A stretch of DNA of 64,000 nucleotides, taken from positions 1,736,001 through 1,800,000 of the forward strand of contig NZ_CP098518.1 of assembly GCF_023703795.1 (NCBI RefSeq). The letters are read 5' to 3'. The translations under genes were made by a program, and so were the position numbers. This DNA is from Haloplanus sp. HW8-1 (lineage in GTDB: Archaea > Halobacteriota > Halobacteria > Halobacteriales > Haloferacaceae). Positions 1 to 8,721 of this stretch are shown piece after piece. Below the pieces are notes generated by a model. That model ran no database searches, had not been told where the DNA came from, and saw only the letters and a program-made list of their open reading frames with translations. The number at the start of each line of letters is the position of its first letter. Positions within the stretch are counted from its first letter, which is position 1.

Positions 1-2
1 GC

Positions 3-305
3 GACGCCAGCGGCGCCGGACGATCGACCGCCGAGCGCCTGGTGACGACCGAGCCGCGAATCGTCCTCCGGGACGGCAACCTCTCCGACGTCGCCGACGA
101 GGTCCTCTTCGAGGCCGACGTCCCCGTCACCCCCGCCGACGACGTGACCATTCAGGAGATCGACGAACTCGCGGTCGCCCGCGAGAGCGAAGTCGAGGCG
201 GCCATCGAGGACTGGGAGCGTCGTGCAGACCAGCGATCCAAGGAGCGAAAGTCGGAGATGGTCGACCAGATCATCAGCGAACACCGCGCCGAGAGCGGGG
301 ACTGA
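3..305 (+). CDS. C-terminal part of a DUF460-like protein (5' truncated)
   Basis: The frame is open from the first bases of the window, so the gene starts upstream and only about 100 C-terminal residues are seen. The segment contains a short Gly/Ala stretch (DASGAGRST), a valine-rich strand region and a long charged terminal helix rich in Arg, Lys and Glu. From memory this resembles the C-terminus of haloarchaeal DUF460 proteins, which carry an RNase H/RuvC-like fold and are often called predicted nucleases. The visible part holds no catalytic motif, so the family is an inference and the function is open. The ATG/GTG codons inside the window are internal. Confidence 0.5.
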   Translation, partial: DASGAGRSTAERLVTTEPRIVLRDGNLSDVADEVLFEADVPVTPADDVTIQEIDELAVARESEVEAAIEDWERRADQRSKERKSEMVDQIISEHRAESGD

Positions 306-425
306 CCGGCCCGTTCGGCCGTCCGAACCGCCGTCTCCGTGCCGCCCGCACCGCCGAAGCCCAGCCCTCGTGTGAGCGACGATCGTGTCGCAACTCCTAT
401 ACCCGTGCCGATAGTATTGCACGGT

Positions 426-824
426 GTGTCCTATACACTGAACAAGCAGGTGGACGGGGAGTTCGACGCCGTCGTCGCCACGACGGTCGACGCACTCGAA
501 GCGGAGGGATTCGGTGTCCTCTGTGATATCGACGTGCAGGGGACGTTCGCGGCGAAGCTCGACGAGGATTTCCGACGGTACCGTATCCTCGGCGCCTGCA
601 ACCCGCGATTGGCACGGGAGGCGTTGGGCGCGGAGCCCGAGTTGGGGGCGCTGCTCCCCTGTAACGTCGTTGTCGACGAGACGGACGAGAGGACCGTCAC
701 CGTGCGTGCCGTCGATCCGGAACGGCTGCTTGCGGTGGCCGAGAATCCGGCGCTCGACGACGTCGCCGCCGACGTTCGAGAGCGATTCGAGCGTGTGCTG
801 ACAACCGTTGCCGAGACGGGCTGA
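426..824 (+). CDS. DUF302 family protein
   Basis: Small soluble protein of 132 residues. It matches the DUF302 pattern: a FGVLCDID strand-turn, a basic YRILGACNP segment, and the LLPCNVVV motif near the middle. The start is placed at the GTG at 426 because family similarity begins right there (SYTLNK); the longer frame from 339 adds a Pro-rich stretch that does not look coding. An AT-rich element (cctatacccg) lies about 30 nt upstream. DUF302 proteins have no settled biochemical role; several are suspected to bind small ligands or metals. It stands alone between the DUF460-like gene and the membrane protein. Confidence 0.75.
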   Translation: MSYTLNKQVDGEFDAVVATTVDALEAEGFGVLCDIDVQGTFAAKLDEDFRRYRILGACNPRLAREALGAEPELGALLPCNVVVDETDERTVTVRAVDPERLLAVAENPALDDVAADVRERFERVLTTVAETG

Positions 825-883
825 CCGATCGCCAGCCCTCCCGACCCCCCACGGCTTTCATCCTCCGTCGAGACGTAGGTGAC

Positions 884-1474
884 ATGAGCGGGAACACCTC
901 CGGGACGGGGCCCGAAGACGACGATCCGACGGACATGGGTGACCTCTTCGACGAACTCGAGGAACTGGAGGACCTCGTGGACACGCCGGCGGCCCGCGAA
1001 CAGGTCCGGGAGACGATGCGCGTGGCCATGTCGGCGAGCGCGAGTGCCGCAGCGAGCCCCTTCGGCCGCGTGATTCGAGGGTACGATCGTGCCGACCTCG
1101 CGGAGGCGTTCCTCGGGAGCTTCCTGTTTGGCGTCCCGATGGCCGTCGAGGGCGGAACCCAGGAGGTCGGTGAGTTTCTCGTCTCCCGCCCGTTCCACCT
1201 CGGCGGGACGATCCTGTTCGGCATCGGCCTCGCCGTCGGTATCATCTACGTCGCCGACTTTCAGGACGTCCGCGTCCACAAGCCGATATTCGGGCTGATC
1301 CCGCGACGCCTCGTCGGCGTGACCGGCGTCTCCCTCGTGATGGCGGTCGTCCTGCTGACAGGGTGGGGGCGGGTCGACTGGGCGGACCCGACGCTCGCCT
1401 TTGCCAACGTCGTCGTGGCGTTCGTCCCGATGAGCGTCGGCGCGGCGCTCGGTGACATCTTGCCCGGCTCGTAA
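884..1474 (+). CDS. DUF2391-like integral membrane protein
   Basis: A 196-residue protein with an acidic, Glu-rich soluble N-terminus (about residues 1-45). It is followed by hydrophobic segments near residues 75-90, 103-123, 135-160 and 168-190, consistent with four membrane helices. The layout and the short loop DFQDVRVHKP fit the haloarchaeal DUF2391 membrane family as I remember it, which has no known function. The gene lies 38 nt upstream of tyrS on the same strand, but tyrS seems to have its own AT-rich element (tcatattttcc) in the gap, so a joint operon is uncertain. Confidence 0.6.
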   Translation: MSGNTSGTGPEDDDPTDMGDLFDELEELEDLVDTPAAREQVRETMRVAMSASASAAASPFGRVIRGYDRADLAEAFLGSFLFGVPMAVEGGTQEVGEFLVSRPFHLGGTILFGIGLAVGIIYVADFQDVRVHKPIFGLIPRRLVGVTGVSLVMAVVLLTGWGRVDWADPTLAFANVVVAFVPMSVGAALGDILPGS

Positions 1475-1512
1475 GGGGAAGTCATATTTTCCCGCTCCCG
1501 CTCGTATCCGAT

Positions 1513-2514
1513 ATGGACGTCTACGAGCGGATCACCCGGAACGCGACCGAGGTGGTCACCGAAGCCGAGGGGCAGGCGCTGGCCGAAGCGCCCGAGGGCA
1601 AACGCGCGTACGTCGGGTACGAGCCATCGGGCGTGTTGCACATCGGTCACATGCTCACCGCGACGAAGCTGATGGACCTGCAGGACGCCGGCTTCGAGGT
1701 CACCGTCCTGCTCGCGGACGTCCACGCCTACCTCAACGACAAGGGCACCTTCGAGGAGATTCGGGAGACGGCCGAGCGCATGAAAGCCCAGTTTCTCGCC
1801 TACGGCCTCGACGAGGAGCGGACGGAGTTCGTCTACGGTTCCGAGTTCCAGTTCGACCGCGAGTACGTACTGGACCTCCACGCCTTGGAACTGGAGACGA
1901 CCATCTCGCGGGCCGAACGGGCGATGGCCGAGATCAAAAGCGGCGACGCCGTGACGGTGTCCCAGGCCGTCTACCCCCTGATGCAGGCGCTCGACATCGT
2001 CTATCTCGACGTCGACCTCGCAATCGGGGGGATGGAACAGCGCAAGGTCCACATGCTCGCGCGGGACACCTTGCCGAAGATCGGCGAGGCGTCGCCTACC
2101 TGCCTCCACACGCCGCTGATCGCCGACCTCGAAACCGGCGTGGGGAAGATGTCCGCGAGCGAGGGCGTCTCCATCTCGATGGAGGACGCACCCGAAGACA
2201 TCGAGGCGAAGGTCAACGACGCGTTCTGTCCACCCACCCGGGATCCGGCCCCCGACGCCGAGGGGCGCGAGCGCGAGAATCCCGTCCTGCAGATCTTCGA
2301 GTACCACGTCTTTCCGCGGTACGAGACGGTGGTGGTCGAGCGGCCGGAGCAGTACGGCGGCGACCTGGAGTACGACGACTACGAGTCGCTGGCGGCGGAC
2401 CTGGAGTCGGGGGACCTCCACCCTGCGGACGCGAAGGGGGCGCTGGCGACGTACCTCGACGAACTCATCGCGCCCGGGCGGCGCCAACTGCAGGACGCCG
2501 CGTCGGACGCCTGA
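1513..2514 (+). CDS. tyrS: Tyrosyl-tRNA synthetase
   Basis: Class I aminoacyl-tRNA synthetase that activates tyrosine with ATP and charges tRNA-Tyr. The protein is 333 residues, the compact archaeal size, lacking the bacterial C-terminal S4 domain. The ATP-binding signature HIGH is at residues 43-46 and the second signature KMSAS at 212-216. The sequence between carries the tyrosine-pocket type motif YPLMQALD and the GGMEQRK segment typical of archaeal TyrRS. The ATG at 1513 gives the expected N-terminus. An AT-rich tract (catattttcc) about 25 nt upstream is a plausible promoter. Nothing appears broken or missing. Confidence 0.97.
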   Translation: MDVYERITRNATEVVTEAEGQALAEAPEGKRAYVGYEPSGVLHIGHMLTATKLMDLQDAGFEVTVLLADVHAYLNDKGTFEEIRETAERMKAQFLAYGLDEERTEFVYGSEFQFDREYVLDLHALELETTISRAERAMAEIKSGDAVTVSQAVYPLMQALDIVYLDVDLAIGGMEQRKVHMLARDTLPKIGEASPTCLHTPLIADLETGVGKMSASEGVSISMEDAPEDIEAKVNDAFCPPTRDPAPDAEGRERENPVLQIFEYHVFPRYETVVVERPEQYGGDLEYDDYESLAADLESGDLHPADAKGALATYLDELIAPGRRQLQDAASDA

Positions 2515-2552
2515 TCGGCGGCTAGCGGCCGGGTCGACGATACGTCGGCGGG

Positions 2553-2558
2553 TTTAAC
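2553..2558 (+). promoter_or_regulatory. TATA-like box of eif1A
   Basis: The sequence TTTAAC lies 25-30 nt before the ATG at 2583, as expected for a haloarchaeal leaderless promoter. No Shine-Dalgarno sequence is visible before the ATG. Confidence 0.5.
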
Positions 2559-2582
2559 ACTCGCCGCCGTGAATTGCCGCGC

Positions 2583-2873
2583 ATGAGCGAGAACGAAAAC
2601 GGCGGGCGCAAGGACCTTCGAATGCCCGACGACGACGAGGTGTTCGCCGTCGTAACGAACATGCTCGGGGCCAACCGGGTGAAGGTACGCTGTGCGGACG
2701 GGGTGGAGCGAACGGCCCGCATCCCCGGCCGGATGCAAAAGCGCATCTGGATCCGCGAGGACGACGTCGTACTCGTCGAACCGTGGGACTGGCAAGACGA
2801 GAAGGCCGACATCTCGTGGCGCTACGAGAAGTCGGAGGCGGACCAGTTGCGGCGCGAAGGGCACATCGAGTAG
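2583..2873 (+). CDS. eif1A: Translation initiation factor aIF1A
   Basis: A 96-residue S1/OB-fold protein that binds the small ribosomal subunit A site and assists initiator tRNA placement and scanning or start selection, as eukaryotic eIF1A does. Recognisable features are the basic N-terminal tail, the [14 protein letters not shown] strand pair, [16 protein letters not shown], and the aromatic [10 protein letters not shown] segment. The ATG at 2583 is preferred over an in-frame TTG three codons upstream because it gives the family N-terminus and fits the promoter spacing. It is followed by rio1 after 37 nt, a conserved archaeal neighbourhood linking initiation with small-subunit maturation. 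Confidence 0.95.
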   Translation: MSENENGGRKDLRMPDDDEVFAVVTNMLGANRVKVRCADGVERTARIPGRMQKRIWIREDDVVLVEPWDWQDEKADISWRYEKSEADQLRREGHIE

Positions 2874-2910
2874 CGGAGACTTTTACGGCGTGACGACGTA
2901 CGTCGGGTGA

Positions 2911-3780
2911 ATGAGTGACCGCGAGGAGTACGGCTTGCTCGCCCCCGAGGAGGGCGAGGGCGAGGACTTCGGCGACGAGTGGGAGGAGATCGACGTCTCC
3001 GACACCGAGGCGGACCGCATCGCCAGAAAGCGGGACCGCGAGTTCGCCGAGTTCCGTAAGCGGCTGAAAGACGCCGACCAGTTCAAGGTGGAACAGTCGG
3101 TGTTCGACGACGCCACCTTCGCGGCCATCTACAAACTCGTCCAGGACGGCCACATCGCGGCGTTCGGTGGCCCCATCTCGACGGGCAAGGAGGCAAACGT
3201 CTACGAGGCGCTCGGCGGAAACGATATCGACGTGGCGGTGAAGATCTACCGGATCAACGCCTCGAACTTCCAAGAGATGCGGGCGTATCTCGAGGGCGAC
3301 CCGCGCTTCGAGGGTATCGGCTCCGACAAGAAGAAGGTCGTCCTCGCGTGGACGAAAAAAGAGTTCGCGAACCTGCGCCGGGCCAGGGCGGCCGGGGTGC
3401 GAGTGCCCGACCCCATCGCGGTCGAGCGCAACGTGTTGGTGATGGAACTGGTGGGGCTGGTCGAGGACCGCGCCCGGCGACTGGCCGAGGTGGACGTCGA
3501 GAACCCCGAGACGGCGTTCGAAGTGGTCCGGGAGTACATGCGACGGCTCCACGGCGCCGGCCTCGTCCACGGCGACCTCTCGGAGTACAACCTCATCATC
3601 CACGACGGCGAGTTGGTCGTCATCGATCTCGGGCAGGCCGTGACGGTTCACCATCCGAACGCCGAGGATTTTCTCGCCCGGGACTGCCGGAACGTGGCAT
3701 CGTTTTTCACTCGACAGGGGATCGACGTCGATCCCGCGGCCCTCCACGAGTTCGTCACCGAGGCCGAACCGGAGCCGTAA
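2911..3780 (+). CDS. rio1: RIO1-type serine/threonine protein kinase
   Basis: Atypical protein kinase/ATPase of 289 residues that acts in late maturation of the small ribosomal subunit. The N-terminus is highly acidic. The RIO-type flexible P-loop STGKEANVYEA is at about residues 90-100, the catalytic loop HGDLSEYN at about 220-227 (catalytic Asp and metal-binding Asn), and the metal-binding IDLGQA at about 237-242. These are the RIO1 versions of the motifs, so the enzyme should be active. A TTTTAC element lies 25-30 nt before the ATG. It sits between eif1A and the KH-domain gene, the standard archaeal ribosome-biogenesis group. Confidence 0.96.
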   Translation: MSDREEYGLLAPEEGEGEDFGDEWEEIDVSDTEADRIARKRDREFAEFRKRLKDADQFKVEQSVFDDATFAAIYKLVQDGHIAAFGGPISTGKEANVYEALGGNDIDVAVKIYRINASNFQEMRAYLEGDPRFEGIGSDKKKVVLAWTKKEFANLRRARAAGVRVPDPIAVERNVLVMELVGLVEDRARRLAEVDVENPETAFEVVREYMRRLHGAGLVHGDLSEYNLIIHDGELVVIDLGQAVTVHHPNAEDFLARDCRNVASFFTRQGIDVDPAALHEFVTEAEPEP

Positions 3781-3796
3781 TTCCCGAGCGAGAACG

Positions 3797-3803
3797 CTTA
3801 AAC
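3797..3803 (+). promoter_or_regulatory. TATA-like box of the KH-domain gene
   Basis: CTTAAAC is located about 24-30 nt before the ATG at 3827, so the KH gene can be transcribed independently of rio1 as a leaderless mRNA. Confidence 0.45.
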
Positions 3804-3826
3804 GGCTCCGTCCGGTATCGGGCGAC

Positions 3827-4357
3827 ATGCAACACGTAAAGGTCCCGCAGGACCGCCTCGGCGTCCTCATCGGCGAAGGCGGCGAGACCATGCGCGAGAT
3901 CGAGGACCGCGCCGAGGTCCGCCTCGACATCGACTCCGAGAGCGGGAGCGTCGCCATCGACGCCACCGGCGACCCCGTCACGGCCATGGTCGCACCCGAC
4001 ATCGTCCGGGCCATCGGTCGCGGATTCAAGCCCGACGCGGCGCTGTCTCTCCTCGACGACGAGATGCGGATGTTCGATCTGATCGACATCGAAGAGGCCA
4101 CGCGGAACAAGAACGACCTCCAGCGACAGAAGGGACGGCTCATCGGCGAGAACGGGCGCACGCGGGAGTTGATGGAGGAACTCACCGGCGCCGAGGTGGT
4201 CATCTACGGCACTACCCTCGGCATCATCGGTCAACCCGAGGAGGTCCAGGCCGTCCGCCGGGCCGCCGAGATGCTGCTCGACGGTGCCCCCCACGGTGCG
4301 GTCTACGGCTACCTCGAACGCAAGCACAACGAACTCACCCGCGGCGTCGAACTGTAG
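3827..4357 (+). CDS. KH-domain RNA-binding protein, Dim2/Pno1-like
   Basis: A 176-residue protein with two KH-type RNA-binding units. The first, at the N-terminus, has the signature LIGEGGETMREIE; the second, near residues 100-150, has LIGENGRTRELMEELT. This two-KH layout and the position directly after rio1 match the archaeal Dim2/Pno1 proteins that bind the 3' region of 16S rRNA during small-subunit assembly; in eukaryotes Pno1 works with Nob1 and Rio kinases. Function is inferred from family and context. The ATG gives a short MQHVKVP start typical of the family. Confidence 0.9.
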   Translation: MQHVKVPQDRLGVLIGEGGETMREIEDRAEVRLDIDSESGSVAIDATGDPVTAMVAPDIVRAIGRGFKPDAALSLLDDEMRMFDLIDIEEATRNKNDLQRQKGRLIGENGRTRELMEELTGAEVVIYGTTLGIIGQPEEVQAVRRAAEMLLDGAPHGAVYGYLERKHNELTRGVEL

Positions 4358-4491
4358 CCGACGACGCCGGTCGCCCCGTTCGTCGTCGACTCCCCGATCC
4401 ACGGTAACGTGTAACGATATTCCCCCACCCTCTCGCGACCGGTCGATTCCGATAATCACGTGACTGCGACACGGTGTGGCACACGACGGAT

Positions 4492-4506
4492 CGAAACTAT
4501 TTTATA
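4492..4506 (+). promoter_or_regulatory. Strong BRE/TATA promoter of the thermosome gene
   Basis: CGAAAC (BRE-like) is directly followed by TATTTTATA, the best TATA box in the window, ending 26 nt before the ATG at 4533. The whole 4490-4535 stretch is unusually AT-rich for this genome. Haloarchaeal cct genes are heat-shock induced in other species, so a strong promoter is expected here; the induction itself is not shown by the sequence. Confidence 0.7.
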
Positions 4507-4532
4507 GAATCACAATCAATCAAAGGTTGATT

Positions 4533-6224
4533 ATGTCTCAGCGAATGCAGCAAGGACAGCCGATGATCATTCTCGGCGAGGATTCCCAGCGCACCCAGGG
4601 GAAGGACGCTCAGTCGATGAACATCACGGCCGGCAAGGCCGTCGCGGAGTCCGTACGGACCACACTCGGTCCGAAAGGGATGGACAAGATGCTCGTCGAC
4701 TCCGGCGGGAGCGTCGTCGTCACGAACGACGGCGTCACGATCCTGAAGGAGATGGACATCGACCACCCCGCCGCGAACATGATCGTCGAGGTCTCCGAAA
4801 CTCAGGAGGACGAGGTCGGCGACGGCACCACGACGGCAGTCGTCATCGCGGGCGAACTCCTCGACGAGGCCGAGGAGCTCATCGACCAGGACATCCACCC
4901 GACGACGCTGGCCCAGGGGTACCGCCGGGCCGCGGAGAAGGCAAAGGAGATCCTCGAAGAGAACGCCATCGACGTCTCGGCTGACGACCGCGAGACGCTC
5001 GTCAAGATCGCCTCCACGGCGATGACGGGCAAGGGCGCCGAGAGCGCGAAAGACCAGCTCGCGGACTTGGTGGTCGACGCCGTCCTCGCCGTTCGCGACG
5101 ACGACGGGGTCGACACCGACAACGTCTCCGTCGAGAAGGTCGTCGGCGGCGCCATCGGCAACTCCGAGCTCATCGAGGGCGTCATCGTCGACAAGGAACG
5201 CGTCAGCGACAGCATGCCCTACGCCGTCGAGGACGCCGACGTCGCGCTGGTCGACGGCGACCTCGAAGTCAAGGAGACCGAGATCGACGCCGAGGTCAAC
5301 GTCACCGACCCTGACCAGCTCCAGCAGTTCCTCGACCAAGAGGAGAAACAGCTGCGCGAGATGGTCGACCACCTGAAGGAAGTCGGCGCCGACGCCGTCT
5401 TCGTCGGCAGCGGCATCGACGACATGGCCCAGCACTACCTGGCCCAGGAGGGCATCCTCGCCGTCCGTCGCGCGAAGGACAGCGACCTCTCCAGTCTCGC
5501 CCGCTCGACCGGCGGCACGGTCGTCGGCTCCGTCGACGACCTGACCGAGGACGACCTCGGCTTCGCCGGGTCGGTCGCCCAGAAGGACATCGGCGGCGAC
5601 GAGCGCATCTTCGTCGAGGACACTCCCGACGCCAAGTCCGTCACGCTCGTCCTCCGCGGCGGCACCGAACACGTCGTCGACGAGGTCGAGCGTGCGGTCG
5701 AGGACTCGCTCGGCGTCGTCCGCACGACCCTGGAGGAGGGCAAGGTCCTGCCCGGGGGCGGTGCGCCCGAGGCGGAACTCGCCCTCGGCCTCCGTGACCA
5801 CGCCGACTCCGTGGGTGGCCGCGAACAGCTCGCCGTCGAGGCCTTCGCCGAGGCGCTCGACGTCATCCCGCGCACCCTCGCCGAGAACGCCGGTCTCGAC
5901 CCCATCGACTCGCTGGTCGATCTTCGGGCCCAGCACGACGGTGGCGACCTCTCGGCCGGTCTGGACGCCTACACGGGCGACATCATCGACATGGAGGAGG
6001 AGGGCGTCGTCGAACCCCTCCGCGTCAAAACCCAGGCCATCGAGTCCGCCACCGAGGCGGCCGTCATGATCCTCCGCATCGACGACGTCATCGCGGCCGG
6101 CGACCTCAAGGGCGGCGGCAGCGACGACGACGGCGACGACGCCCCCGGCGGCCCCGGCGGCGGCGGCATGGGCGGCGGCATGGGCGGCATGGGCGGCATG
6201 GGTGGCATGGGCGGCGCGATGTGA
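4533..6224 (+). CDS. ths: Thermosome (group II chaperonin) subunit
   Basis: ATP-driven folding chamber subunit of 563 residues, cytoplasmic. The equatorial ATPase motifs are present: [10 protein letters not shown] near residues 44-53, and GDGTTT at about 95-100, including the catalytic-site Asp. The second half has LPGGGAPE, also typical. The C-terminus ends in about 25 Gly/Met residues (repeated GGMGG), the usual disordered chamber-facing tail. The ATG at 4533 is chosen over an upstream GTG because it lies 26 nt from a strong TATA box and gives the normal MSQRMQQG start. Haloarchaea usually have two or three paralogues that form mixed rings; only one is here. Confidence 0.97.
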   Translation: MSQRMQQGQPMIILGEDSQRTQGKDAQSMNITAGKAVAESVRTTLGPKGMDKMLVDSGGSVVVTNDGVTILKEMDIDHPAANMIVEVSETQEDEVGDGTTTAVVIAGELLDEAEELIDQDIHPTTLAQGYRRAAEKAKEILEENAIDVSADDRETLVKIASTAMTGKGAESAKDQLADLVVDAVLAVRDDDGVDTDNVSVEKVVGGAIGNSELIEGVIVDKERVSDSMPYAVEDADVALVDGDLEVKETEIDAEVNVTDPDQLQQFLDQEEKQLREMVDHLKEVGADAVFVGSGIDDMAQHYLAQEGILAVRRAKDSDLSSLARSTGGTVVGSVDDLTEDDLGFAGSVAQKDIGGDERIFVEDTPDAKSVTLVLRGGTEHVVDEVERAVEDSLGVVRTTLEEGKVLPGGGAPEAELALGLRDHADSVGGREQLAVEAFAEALDVIPRTLAENAGLDPIDSLVDLRAQHDGGDLSAGLDAYTGDIIDMEEEGVVEPLRVKTQAIESATEAAVMILRIDDVIAAGDLKGGGSDDDGDDAPGGPGGGGMGGGMGGMGGMGGMGGAM

Positions 6225-6359
6225 GGTAGGCGCGCGCCCCATCCACTCCGGCCCACCGCTGCACCGCACCGTCCGACGGCTCGACCCCCACTTTCTTTCG
6301 ACGCTATCGCGTAGCTAGCGGCTCGAACGTGGTGACGTCGCGGAAAAACCGAGGCTGCG

Positions 6360-7637
6360 TCACGCGAACAGGTCGCGAGCCTCGGCGACGGCCTCGACCA
6401 GCCGATCGATCTCCTCGCGGGTGTTGTAGACGTAGAAGGAGGCCCGCGCGGAGGCGGCGATACCGAGTTTGTCGTGGAGGGGCTGGGTGCAGTGGTCGCC
6501 GGCCCGGATCGCCACGCCGTAGTCGTTGACGATGCTGGAGAGGTCGTGGGCGTGGACACCGTCGACGTTGAACGCGACGAGGCCGCCGCGGTCGTCGCCG
6601 GGCGGGCCGTAGATTTCCACGTCGTCGAACTCGGTCAGGCGGTCGTAGGCGTACTCGGCCAGCAGTTCCTCGTGGGCCTGGACCGCCTCCATCCCGATAT
6701 CCTCGAGATAGTCGACGGCGGCCGCGAAGGCGACGCCCTGTGCGATGGAGGGGGTGCCCGCCTCGAACTTCCAGGGCAGGTCCTCCCACGTCGCGTCCTC
6801 GTAGGTCACCCGGCGGATCATGTCGCCGCCGTAGAGGTATGGTTGCATCTCCTCCAGAATCGACTCCTTGCCGTAGAGCGCGCCGATGCCGGTCGGGCCA
6901 CACATCTTGTGGCCGGAGAAGGCGAAGAAGTCGGCGTCCATCGCCTTCACGTCGACCGGTCGGGTGGGCGCCGACTGGGCGCCGTCGACGAAGATCAGCG
7001 CGTCGTGGTCGTGGGCCACGTCCGCCAGTTCAGCCACGGGGACGACCGTCCCGAGCGTGTTCGAGACGTGGACGACCGACACCATCTCCGTGGTGTCGTC
7101 GATCAGGTCCGCGGCGTGGTCCATATCCAGATAGCCGTCGTCGTCGACGCGGACGTACCGCACCTCCGCGCCCGTTCGCTTGGCAATCTGTTGCCACGTC
7201 ACCAGCGACGCGTGGTGTTCCATCTCCGAGAGGACCACGGAGTCCCCGGGGCCGAGTTCGGCCAGTCCCCACGCGTAGGCGACGAGGTTCTCCGCCTCGG
7301 TCGTGTTCTTCGTGAAGACGATCTCCTCGCGGCCGTCGGCACCGACGAAGTCGGCCACCGTGTCGTGGGCCTCCTCGTAGGCCACGCTGGCCTCCTGACT
7401 CAACTGGTGGATCCCTCGGTGGACGTTGGCGTTGTAGCCGCGGTAGTAGTCGGCGATGGTGTCGACCACCTGATCCGGCGTCTGACTCGTCGCGGCGTTG
7501 TCGAGATAGTACAGCGGCGTGTCGTCGTCGGGTCCCTCGCCGGGCGTCTCCACGTCGCCCCCGACGGACCGGTCGAGGATCGGGAAATCGGCCCGGATGG
7601 CTTCCACGTCGATCGGATACGATTCCTGGACTCCCAT
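6360..7637 (-). CDS. sufS: Cysteine desulfurase, SufS type
   Basis: PLP enzyme of 425 residues that takes sulfur from cysteine as an enzyme persulfide for Fe-S cluster assembly. The PLP-binding lysine is in the SGHKMCGP motif (K244), and the catalytic cysteine is in GDHCTQPL (C383), the SufS-type active-site loop. The N-terminal DNAATSQTP segment is also typical. The ATG at 7637 is chosen because an upstream extension has a different character and the family starts with a similar Ile/Asp-rich helix. No sufU, sufB or sufD partner is adjacent, so it acts with genes elsewhere. Confidence 0.93.
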   Translation of the reverse strand: MGVQESYPIDVEAIRADFPILDRSVGGDVETPGEGPDDDTPLYYLDNAATSQTPDQVVDTIADYYRGYNANVHRGIHQLSQEASVAYEEAHDTVADFVGADGREEIVFTKNTTEAENLVAYAWGLAELGPGDSVVLSEMEHHASLVTWQQIAKRTGAEVRYVRVDDDGYLDMDHAADLIDDTTEMVSVVHVSNTLGTVVPVAELADVAHDHDALIFVDGAQSAPTRPVDVKAMDADFFAFSGHKMCGPTGIGALYGKESILEEMQPYLYGGDMIRRVTYEDATWEDLPWKFEAGTPSIAQGVAFAAAVDYLEDIGMEAVQAHEELLAEYAYDRLTEFDDVEIYGPPGDDRGGLVAFNVDGVHAHDLSSIVNDYGVAIRAGDHCTQPLHDKLGIAASARASFYVYNTREEIDRLVEAVAEARDLFA

Positions 7638-7759
7638 CGACCGGGCGTACGATCCGGAGGGATAACACCCCTTCGGTGTCTCACATCCGGTGCAACCACG
7701 ACCGGTTACCACCGCGCGCCCAACACTTTCTTGACGTCGCCGGACGCTTACTCACACCC

Positions 7760-8434
7760 ATGGAACGTCGACGGGTCTTGACGATGTGCGGCGCGCTCGC
7801 AACGGGGATCCTCGCGGGATGCAGCGGCGACGGTGACGGGGGCGCGCCCACGGGGACGGCGACGGAGACGGTCGAACCGACGGCGACGCCGACGGCCGAA
7901 CCGACGGCCGAACCGACGGCGACGCCGACGGCCGAACCGACGGCGACGGCCGAATCCGGCCCCGGGGGACCGACACACGAACTCGACGAGTCGTTCGTCG
8001 TCGGCACCGGGAGCGATCGGATCGGCTACCGCATCATCGACTTCTACCGCGCCGACCGCATCGGCAGCAGCGCCAACTACGACACGGCCGACGGCGTCTT
8101 CCTGATCGTCTTCCTGGAGCTCAGCAACCCGCAGGACACCGACACCTCCTTTCCGCAGAACGCCTTTCTCGCCACCAACGAGGAACAGATCCGGTACATC
8201 GACGAGGGGGCGACGCCGAAGATCGCCGACGACGACCGGGTGGATACCCAGGCGCTCGGCTCGGCGACGCTCCTCAGCGGGAGTTCGAAGACGGGTGCCG
8301 TGGTGTTCGACCTCGATCCCGACCAGTCCTACTGGCTCGAACTCAGACCGACCGGCGACGCCGGGGACACCCACTACGTCGAGATCGGCACGATCTCCGA
8401 GATTCAGGCTCTCGAGAGTTCGATGGTCGGCTAG
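7760..8434 (+). CDS. DUF4352-like lipoprotein
   Basis: Predicted exported lipoprotein of 224 residues. A twin-arginine-like start (ERRRVLTM) is followed by a lipobox LAGC with the lipid-acceptor Cys at residue 21. The next 40 residues are a low-complexity linker built from Thr-Ala-Glu-Pro repeats, likely a cell-wall spacer. The globular part from about residue 70 resembles DUF4352, an immunoglobulin-like beta domain; its strand FLIVFLELSN is typical. Role unknown, probably extracellular binding. Its last 4 nt overlap the end of the DUF424 gene on the other strand. Confidence 0.75.
   Translation: MERRRVLTMCGALATGILAGCSGDGDGGAPTGTATETVEPTATPTAEPTAEPTATPTAEPTATAESGPGGPTHELDESFVVGTGSDRIGYRIIDFYRADRIGSSANYDTADGVFLIVFLELSNPQDTDTSFPQNAFLATNEEQIRYIDEGATPKIADDDRVDTQALGSATLLSGSSKTGAVVFDLDPDQSYWLELRPTGDAGDTHYVEIGTISEIQALESSMVG
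7861..7958 (+). repeat. Tandem repeat coding the Thr-Pro-Glu linker
   Basis: A run of closely related 12-24 bp units (ccgacggcgacgccg, gccgaaccgacg) codes the repeated TPTAEPTA linker of the lipoprotein. Such in-frame repeats can change in number by slippage, altering linker length only. Confidence 0.6.
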
Positions 8435-8721
8435 AGCCAGAGCAACTGGGCGTGGAGCGCGCCGTCCAGATCGAGGACGCGCTCCTCGTCGACGAGGCCG
8501 GCGTCGATGGCGACCGACACGCAGCGCTCGCCGACGAGGTTGGCGACCGACGCCCGCGTCAGCGCGTCCACCACGTCGTCCGCGTCGCCCTCGTCGCCGC
8601 CGTAGAACTCGTCGGTCACCGTGAGCGACACCCCGTCGCCGTCGTAGGTCTCGCCGAGACACTCCTCGTCACAGACGGCGACGAGCAGTCCCTCGGGCGT
8701 GTCCCGTTCGCGGATCAGCAT
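8431..8721 (-). CDS. DUF424 family protein
   Basis: A 96-residue protein matching DUF424: the N-terminal strand LLVAVCDEECLGE and the C-terminal part with SVAIDAGLV and an Asp/Leu-rich end are characteristic. DUF424 proteins are small, archaeal and without an established function. The start codon directly abuts the stop of the upstream TPR-protein gene, so the two genes are very likely one transcript and translationally coupled. The 3' end meets the DUF4352 lipoprotein gene tail to tail. Confidence 0.85.
   Translation of the reverse strand: MLIRERDTPEGLLVAVCDEECLGETYDGDGVSLTVTDEFYGGDEGDADDVVDALTRASVANLVGERCVSVAIDAGLVDEERVLDLDGALHAQLLWL

Noticed and set aside
1261-2487. Antisense frame over tyrS
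   Set aside because: Composition is that of a mirror frame and tyrS has all catalytic motifs.
4497-6269. Long open frame antisense to the thermosome gene
   Set aside because: It mirrors the codon bias of the thermosome gene; the protein is Val/Asp/Leu-rich with no family resemblance, and the thermosome is certain.
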